Assembly: GCF_013387485.1 (NCBI RefSeq)
Contig: NZ_JABBXB010000003.1
Location: 62,001-126,000, forward strand
DNA from: Stenotrophomonas sp. SAM-B
GTDB taxonomy: Bacteria; Pseudomonadota; Gammaproteobacteria; Xanthomonadales; Xanthomonadaceae
DNA length: 64,000 bases
Direction of reading: 5' to 3'
This document shows positions 58,614 through 64,000 of this stretch, piece by piece. The position numbers and the translations under genes are program-made. Under the pieces are notes generated by a model. The model saw only the letters and a program-made list of their open reading frames with translations, was not told the DNA's origin and ran no database searches. Each line of letters begins with the position of its first letter. Within the stretch, counting starts at the first letter, position 1.

Positions 58614-61600
58614 ATGAGCACACCGCTCCGCCTGCGCCTGCGCCGGATCCGCCGCCATGCCGTGTATGCGGTGGCGATCCTGCTCGTGGGCGTGGCCCTG
58701 CTGGTCGGCACCGCCAGCCAGCTGCTGCCCCTGGCCGAGCGTCACCCGGACAAGGTGGCGGCGTGGTTGAGTGCGCGCGCCGGGCAGCCGGTGCGTTTCG
58801 ACGCGTTGGATACCGCCTGGACCCGGCGCGGTCCGCTGCTGCAGCTCAAGGGGCTGCGCATCGGTGAAGGCCAGGGCCTGCGCATCGGCGAAGCGGAGGT
58901 GCTGGTCTCCATGTATGCCGGCCTGCTGCCGGGGCACTCGCTGACCGAGCTGCGCCTGCGCGGCCTTGCACTGGTACTGCAGCGTGCCGACGACGGCCGC
59001 TGGTCGGTGCAGGGCCTGCCGCAGTCCACCGCGGGCGACCCGCTGGAAACCCTGCGCCGGCTGGGCGAGCTGCAGGTGATCGGGGGCCGGCTGAGGGTGG
59101 ATGCGCCCTCGCTGGGCGTCAACGCGACGCTGCCGCGGATCGACCTGCGCCTGCGCGTCAACGGCCAGCGCCTGCGCGTCGGCGCACGTGCCTGGGCCGA
59201 CCCGGCCGCGCAGCCGCTGACGGCGGTGCTGGACTTCGAGCGCAAGCGCGGTGACGGGCAGGCGTGGCTCTCGGCCGACCCGGCCGATTTCCGGGCATGG
59301 TCCTCGCTGCTGCAGTTCGGTGGCATCGGACTGCAACAGGGCACCGGTGAACTCAATGCCTGGGTGGACCTGCGCGATCATCGGGTGGTGATGGTCACCA
59401 CCGACGCGGACCTGCAGAACGTACAGGTCCGCGGCGTGAAGCTGGCGGATGGCACGCACCCGCAGCTCGCGCTGCAGACCCTGGAGCTGCGCGCCCGCTG
59501 GCGCTGGGTGCAGGGCGGCTGGCGCGCGGATGCACCGCGCCTTCGGATCGGTCTGGACGGCAGTACCCAGCAGTTGGATGGCCTGCTGCTGGCCGGCGGC
59601 CAGCACTTCGCCCTGGCCGGCGACAACATCGATGCCACCGCGCTGCTGCGCGGGCTGGCACTGACCGACCGGATCGACCCGGGCCTGCGCGAGTGGCTGC
59701 ATGAGGCTGCGCCGCAGGTGCGCATGACCCGCGTGCGGATGGCGGGCGAGCAGGGCGGCGCGCTGTCGATCGAGGGCGATCTGGAGGACATCCGCTTCGC
59801 CGCGGCCGGTCATTCGCCCGGGCTCAGCGGCGTGGGCGGACGCTTCAACGGCGATGCCGACGGTTTCACGCTGGATCTGCAGCCGCAGCGGGTGATGCAT
59901 TTCGATTGGCCGAGCGGGTTCGGCGAACGCCACGACGTGCGCCTGGGCGGCCGGCTGGTGGGCTGGCGTGACGAGGCCGGCGGCTGGCGGATCGGCACGG
60001 CGGCGCTGCGCGTGCAGGGCACCGACTACGCCGCCGACGTGCGCGGCGGCATCTGGTTCCAGAACAACGGCACCCGCCCATGGCTGGAACTGGCGGCCAA
60101 GATCGACGATGTGCCGATGACCGCCGCCAAGCGCTTCTGGATCCATTCCAGGATGAGCAAGGCCGCCACCGATTGGCTGGATGCCGCGCTGGTCTCCGGG
60201 CAGGTCCGCGGCGGCGTGGGCCTGGTCACCGGCGATCTGGAAGACTGGCCGTTCGACAAGAACAACGGCCGCTTCGAAGCGACCGGGCACATCGACGCCG
60301 GCAGCATCCGCTTCCAGCACGACTGGCCGACGATGGACAAGGTGGACGCGGACATCGCTTTCATCGGCCCGGGCTTCGAGCTGCATGGCAAAGGCGATCT
60401 GGCCGGCGTGGCGGTGGACCACTTCGATGCCGGCATTCCGGATTTCGGCGTGACCGCGCTCTACGTCAAGGCGACCAGCCGCAGTGATGCGGGTGCACTG
60501 CTGGCCATGCTCAAGCAGAGCCCGCTGCAGGCCACCTACGGCGAGACGCTGGACAACCTCACCGCGAAAGGTCCGGCAGCGGTCACGTTCGATCTGCTGC
60601 AGCCGCTGCACCATGTTGAAGGCAGCGGTCACCTGCAGGGCACGGTCGATCTGGATGGGGCGACCCTCGCCGAGAAACGCTTCGATCTTCTGTTCGAAAA
60701 CATGCGCGGCACCGCCCGCTACGGCCATGGTGGCTTCGATGCGGAGAACCTGGCGGTGCGCCACCAGGGCCAGGACGGGCTGCTCAGCCTGCGCGCCGGC
60801 GAATTCGTGCGCGATCCGCAGCAGGCCTTTGAATCCGAACTCACCGCTTCGCTGGAGGCCGGTGCGCTGCTCGACCGCGCGCCGGAGCTGAACTGGCTCA
60901 AGCCTTACATCCAGGGCACATCGCGCTGGACCATCGGGGTGACCCTGCCCAAGGTCGCGGCCGGCAGCAAGGTCGAGCCGCCGACCGTGCTCAAGCTGCA
61001 TTCGGATCTGGTCGGCACCACGCTGGAACTGCCCGCGCCGTTGGACAAGCCCGCTGCTACGCCGCTGGCGACGGACGTCACCGCGCAGTTGCCGATGGGC
61101 AGCGGCCGCGTCGATGTCGCGTTCGGCCAGCGGCTGGCCCTGGCTGCGCGCACGCGTGACAACCAGACCGGCGTGCAGGTCACCCTGGGCAGCGACCATG
61201 TGGATCGCGATCCGCCGGCCAGCGGGCTGGTGGTGAATGGTCGCAGCGGCTCACTGGATGCGCTGGAGTGGATCGGCCTGGCGCGCTCGCCGGGCGGCGG
61301 CGATGACAAGGACCCGATGCCGCTGCGGCACGTGGATGTGCAGGTGGGCCAGCTGCTGCTGGCCGGCGGTGTCTTCCCGCAGACCCGGCTGCAGCTGCGT
61401 CCGACCGGCAACAGCGTGGACGTGCGCATGGACGGCCCGTCGCTGGCCGGCACCCTCAGCGTCCCCAATGCCGAGGGCGGCACCATCGTCGGCAAGCTCA
61501 GCCGCGTGCACTGGCAATCGCTGCCCACGCCGGTGAAGGCGCCGAGCGACGGCGCGCCGATCCTGCTGCCGCCGGACGTGACCCTGCCGGCGCGGGTCCA

Positions 61601-62474
61601 GGCCAGTGCCAACGACACCAACCCGGCCAAGGTGCCGCCGCTGTCGCTGGATATCGACGACCTGCAGTTCGGCAAGGCCAGGCTGGGCCAGGCAGTGCTG
61701 CGCACCCGGCCGATGGCCAACGGGCTGAGCGTGGACCAGCTGCAGTTCCGCGCGCCCAAGCAGGAGATCGACGTCAGCGGGCGCTGGATGGGCATGGGCG
61801 AGACCGCGCGCAGCCAGTTCAACGTGCAGGTCAACAGCGAGGACCTGGGCGGGCTGATGCAGAACCTCGATTACGGCGGCCAGCTGCGTGGCGGCCAGGG
61901 CCAGTTGACCATGACGGCCGGCTGGCAGGGCGGCCCGTCGGACTTCCAGCTCGGCGCGCTGCAGGGCCAGCTCGATGTGCAGGCCCGCAACGGCCAGCTG
62001 CTGGAACTGGAACCCGGCGCCGGGCGCGTGCTTGGCCTGCTCAGCGTGACCCAGCTGCCGCGCCGGCTCATGTTCGATTTCCGCGATTTCTTCTCCAAGG
62101 GCTTCGCCTTCAACCAGGTCGAGGGCCGCGTGGCCTTCAGCGACGGCATGGCCACCACCGACAAGGTGCTGATCGAAGGCCCGGCGGCCAACATCACCAT
62201 CCGTGGCCAGACCGACCTGCGCCAGCAGCGCTTCGACCAGACCATCGACGTCAACCCGCGCGCGGGCAACCTGCTCACCGTGGTCGGTGCGGTCGCCGGC
62301 GGCCCGGTCGGTGCGGCGGTGGGCGCGGCGGCCAATGCGGTGCTGTCCAAGCCGCTGGGCGAGATCGGTGCCAAAACCTACCGCGTGACCGGCCCCTGGG
62401 CCGAACCCAAGGTCGATGTGATCGACCGCGACGCAGCGCCCAAGCCGGCCCCGGCCGCCCCCCCGGCGCGCTGA
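58614..62474 (+). CDS. yhdP: YhdP-family AsmA-like lipid-transport protein
   Basis: Protein of 1286 residues. One N-terminal membrane helix (HAVYAVAILLVGVALLVGTASQLL) anchors it to the inner membrane; the rest is a long periplasmic beta-groove of the AsmA/TamB/YhdP type. C-terminal AsmA-like segment: NLDYGGQLRGGQGQLTMTAGWQGG, LGLLSVTQLPRRLMFDFRDFFSKGFAFNQVEGRVAFSDGMATTDKVLIEGPAANITIRGQTDL, ending in LSKPLGEIGAKTYRVTGPWAEPKVDVI. E. coli YhdP (1266 residues) carries phospholipid to the outer membrane. ATG 58614 is 30 bases after rng. Confidence 0.94.
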   Translation: MSTPLRLRLRRIRRHAVYAVAILLVGVALLVGTASQLLPLAERHPDKVAAWLSARAGQPVRFDALDTAWTRRGPLLQLKGLRIGEGQGLRIGEAEVLVSMYAGLLPGHSLTELRLRGLALVLQRADDGRWSVQGLPQSTAGDPLETLRRLGELQVIGGRLRVDAPSLGVNATLPRIDLRLRVNGQRLRVGARAWADPAAQPLTAVLDFERKRGDGQAWLSADPADFRAWSSLLQFGGIGLQQGTGELNAWVDLRDHRVVMVTTDADLQNVQVRGVKLADGTHPQLALQTLELRARWRWVQGGWRADAPRLRIGLDGSTQQLDGLLLAGGQHFALAGDNIDATALLRGLALTDRIDPGLREWLHEAAPQVRMTRVRMAGEQGGALSIEGDLEDIRFAAAGHSPGLSGVGGRFNGDADGFTLDLQPQRVMHFDWPSGFGERHDVRLGGRLVGWRDEAGGWRIGTAALRVQGTDYAADVRGGIWFQNNGTRPWLELAAKIDDVPMTAAKRFWIHSRMSKAATDWLDAALVSGQVRGGVGLVTGDLEDWPFDKNNGRFEATGHIDAGSIRFQHDWPTMDKVDADIAFIGPGFELHGKGDLAGVAVDHFDAGIPDFGVTALYVKATSRSDAGALLAMLKQSPLQATYGETLDNLTAKGPAAVTFDLLQPLHHVEGSGHLQGTVDLDGATLAEKRFDLLFENMRGTARYGHGGFDAENLAVRHQGQDGLLSLRAGEFVRDPQQAFESELTASLEAGALLDRAPELNWLKPYIQGTSRWTIGVTLPKVAAGSKVEPPTVLKLHSDLVGTTLELPAPLDKPAATPLATDVTAQLPMGSGRVDVAFGQRLALAARTRDNQTGVQVTLGSDHVDRDPPASGLVVNGRSGSLDALEWIGLARSPGGGDDKDPMPLRHVDVQVGQLLLAGGVFPQTRLQLRPTGNSVDVRMDGPSLAGTLSVPNAEGGTIVGKLSRVHWQSLPTPVKAPSDGAPILLPPDVTLPARVQASANDTNPAKVPPLSLDIDDLQFGKARLGQAVLRTRPMANGLSVDQLQFRAPKQEIDVSGRWMGMGETARSQFNVQVNSEDLGGLMQNLDYGGQLRGGQGQLTMTAGWQGGPSDFQLGALQGQLDVQARNGQLLELEPGAGRVLGLLSVTQLPRRLMFDFRDFFSKGFAFNQVEGRVAFSDGMATTDKVLIEGPAANITIRGQTDLRQQRFDQTIDVNPRAGNLLTVVGAVAGGPVGAAVGAAANAVLSKPLGEIGAKTYRVTGPWAEPKVDVIDRDAAPKPAPAAPPAR

Positions 62475-62528
62475 CCCCTTTCCCGCGCCCGGGTTGCGAT
62501 CGCGCCCGGCGCCCATAGATCAAAGAGC

Positions 62529-63974
62529 ATGAACAACAACGCACTTTCGCTGGCCACCGACCGTCTGCTGCTGCCCGCCGGGCTGGATGCGAACGGTCTG
62601 GAACGCACGTTCGGCACCCTGCTGGGGCCGGGCATCGATTTCGGGGATCTCTATTTCCAGCACGCCCGCCGCGAGAGCTGGAGCGTGGAGGACGGCATCG
62701 TCAAGGACGGTGCGCATTCGATCGAGCAGGGCGTGGGCGTACGCGCCATCGCCGGTGAAAAGACCGGCTTCGCCTACTCCGACGACATCCACAGCGACGC
62801 GCTGCTGGCCGCGGCAAACTCGGCCCGCGCCATCTCCCGCGAGGGCGGGGCGCAGTCGGCCCGCTCGCTGGTGCGTGGTAGTGGCCGCGCGCTGTACCCG
62901 GCGCTGGACCCCATCGACGGCATGGGCAACGAGGCCAAGGTCGAGATGCTCAAGCGCCTGGACCGCTACCTGCGCGCCGCGGACCCGCGCGTGCAGCAGG
63001 TGATGGTCAGCCTCTCCGGTGGCGTGGACACGGTGCTGATCGCGCGCAGCGATGGCGTGCTCGCGGCCGACGTCCGCCCGCTGGTGCGGTTGAACGTGCA
63101 GGTCATCGTCGAGCAGCACGGCCGTCGCGAGTCGGGCTACTCCGGTGGCGGCGGTCGTTACAGCTATGAAGAACTGTTTGCCGACGGGCGCCCGGAGGGC
63201 TTCGCGCGCGAGGCCCTGCGCCAGGCGCTGGTGAACCTGGAGGCGATCCCGGCTCCGGCCGGGGTGATGACCGTGGTGCTCGGCCCGGGCTGGCCCGGCG
63301 TGCTGCTGCACGAAGCGGTCGGCCACGGCCTGGAAGGCGACTTCAACCGCAAGGGCACCAGCGTCTATGCCGGCCGCATCGGCGAGCGCGTGGCCGCACC
63401 GGGCGTGACCATCGTCGACGACGGCACCCTGGACGGCCGCCGCGGCTCGTTGAACATCGATGACGAGGGCCACCCGACCCAGTGCACCACGCTGATCGAG
63501 GACGGCATCCTGGTCGGCTACATGCAGGATTCGCTCAATGCGCGCCTGATGGGCGTGGCGCCGACCGGCAACGGCCGTCGCGAGTCGTTCGCGCACATGA
63601 CCATGCCGCGAATGACCAACACCTACATGCGCGCCGGCCAGCACGATCCCGAAGAAATGATCCGCTCGGTCAAGCGCGGCCTGTACGCGGTCAACTTCGG
63701 TGGTGGCCAGGTCGACATCACCAGCGGCAAGTACGTGTTCTCGGCCACCGAGGCCTACCTGATCGAGGACGGCAGGATCACCGCGCCGGTGAAGGGCGCC
63801 ACCCTGATCGGCAACGGCCCGGAAACCATGCAGAAGGTGCGCATGATCGGCAACGACCTGGCCCTGGACGAGGGCGTGGGCATCTGCGGCAAGGATGGCC
63901 AGAGCGTACCGGTCGGCGTGGGCCAGCCGTCCCTGCTGATCGATGGCATCACCGTGGGCGGCACCCAGGCCTGA
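62529..63974 (+). CDS. tldD: metalloprotease TldD
   Basis: Protein of 481 residues (E. coli 481). Metal site [32 protein letters not shown] (HExxxH) near residue 260; [18 protein letters not shown] precedes it; [63 protein letters not shown], and the C-terminal [30 protein letters not shown] follow. With TldE/PmbA it matures or degrades small peptides (microcins, CcdA); the partner gene is not in this window. Last gene of the operon, 55 bases after yhdP. Confidence 0.97.
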   Translation: MNNNALSLATDRLLLPAGLDANGLERTFGTLLGPGIDFGDLYFQHARRESWSVEDGIVKDGAHSIEQGVGVRAIAGEKTGFAYSDDIHSDALLAAANSARAISREGGAQSARSLVRGSGRALYPALDPIDGMGNEAKVEMLKRLDRYLRAADPRVQQVMVSLSGGVDTVLIARSDGVLAADVRPLVRLNVQVIVEQHGRRESGYSGGGGRYSYEELFADGRPEGFAREALRQALVNLEAIPAPAGVMTVVLGPGWPGVLLHEAVGHGLEGDFNRKGTSVYAGRIGERVAAPGVTIVDDGTLDGRRGSLNIDDEGHPTQCTTLIEDGILVGYMQDSLNARLMGVAPTGNGRRESFAHMTMPRMTNTYMRAGQHDPEEMIRSVKRGLYAVNFGGGQVDITSGKYVFSATEAYLIEDGRITAPVKGATLIGNGPETMQKVRMIGNDLALDEGVGICGKDGQSVPVGVGQPSLLIDGITVGGTQA

Positions 63975-64000
63975 GCCGGATGCGTACGCCCGTGCTGCCC

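Noticed and set aside
56328-61199. A 1623-codon open frame on the minus strand across maf, rng and yhdP
   Set aside because: Antisense open frames are common opposite high-GC genes. Its product is His/Gln/Arg-rich low-complexity sequence, and the plus-strand genes are complete and recognisable.

Overview
The window is a 64-kb piece of high-GC gammaproteobacterial chromosome. Gene content (DUF2058 protein, orphan short RnfB, leuS-lptE-holA-nadD-rsfS-rlmH, maf-rng-yhdP-tldD, a TonB-dependent receptor with its own TonB) fits Xanthomonadaceae. A pair of GTAG-type palindromic repeats at 15959-16017 resembles the SMAG/REP elements of Stenotrophomonas, so that genus is the best guess (inference). 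Genes are densely packed on both strands, with many 4-base ATGA or GTGA overlaps. I see no insertion sequence, integrase, phage gene, CRISPR array or rRNA; it reads as core chromosome with some accessory envelope and regulatory modules.

Layout. 1-4154: DNA-repair island (ATP-dependent ligase cut by the left edge, its metallo-beta-lactamase exonuclease partner, and a divergent AidB-type acyl-CoA dehydrogenase). 4222-10641: two Ala-rich lipoproteins, a thiolase, a lipidated subtilisin-type autotransporter and a leucine-dehydrogenase-like enzyme. 10848-16620: HDOD protein, cardiolipin-synthase-like phospholipase D, an RsuA/RluF-type pseudouridine synthase that lacks the catalytic Asp, a YgjP-like metallopeptidase, DUF2058, a DksA/TraR-type zinc finger, the repeat pair and a small MscS channel. 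16701-19020: small lipoprotein divergent from an ECF sigma factor / putative anti-sigma / DUF4097 operon. 19066-25975: small proteins, a YegD-type Hsp70, YjdM, a transglutaminase-TPR protein, an HD hydrolase, a DUF998-like membrane protein and an AcvB/VirJ-type hydrolase.

26022-36478: MprF (convergent with the AcvB/VirJ gene), RidA, orphan RnfB, HAD-IB phosphatase, MetRS, DUF2147, a VOC protein overlapping a beta-lactamase-fold hydrolase, and a DUF885 peptidase. 36610-45106: DUF502, two unrecognised exported proteins, a DUF4442 thioesterase-like protein, a LysM-FecR / CHASE2-GGDEF signalling operon, a CnoX-type thioredoxin and a second DUF998-like protein. 45293-51648: the conserved leuS-lptE-holA-nadD-rsfS-rlmH cluster and tRNA-Asn(GTT). 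51776-56397: TonB-dependent receptor, TonB, and a SIMPL protein. 56522-63974: maf-rng-yhdP-tldD operon.

The most interesting points are the repair island; the ECF operon with paired inverted elements; the predicted synthesis/hydrolysis pair for aminoacyl-phosphatidylglycerol (MprF with AcvB/VirJ); the LysM-FecR/diguanylate-cyclase pair; the pseudouridine synthase with Ser113 in place of the nucleophilic Asp; and the long inverted repeat in front of the TonB-dependent receptor. Nothing here proves a wholly new system. Family assignments come from recognising motifs by eye, not from a database search.
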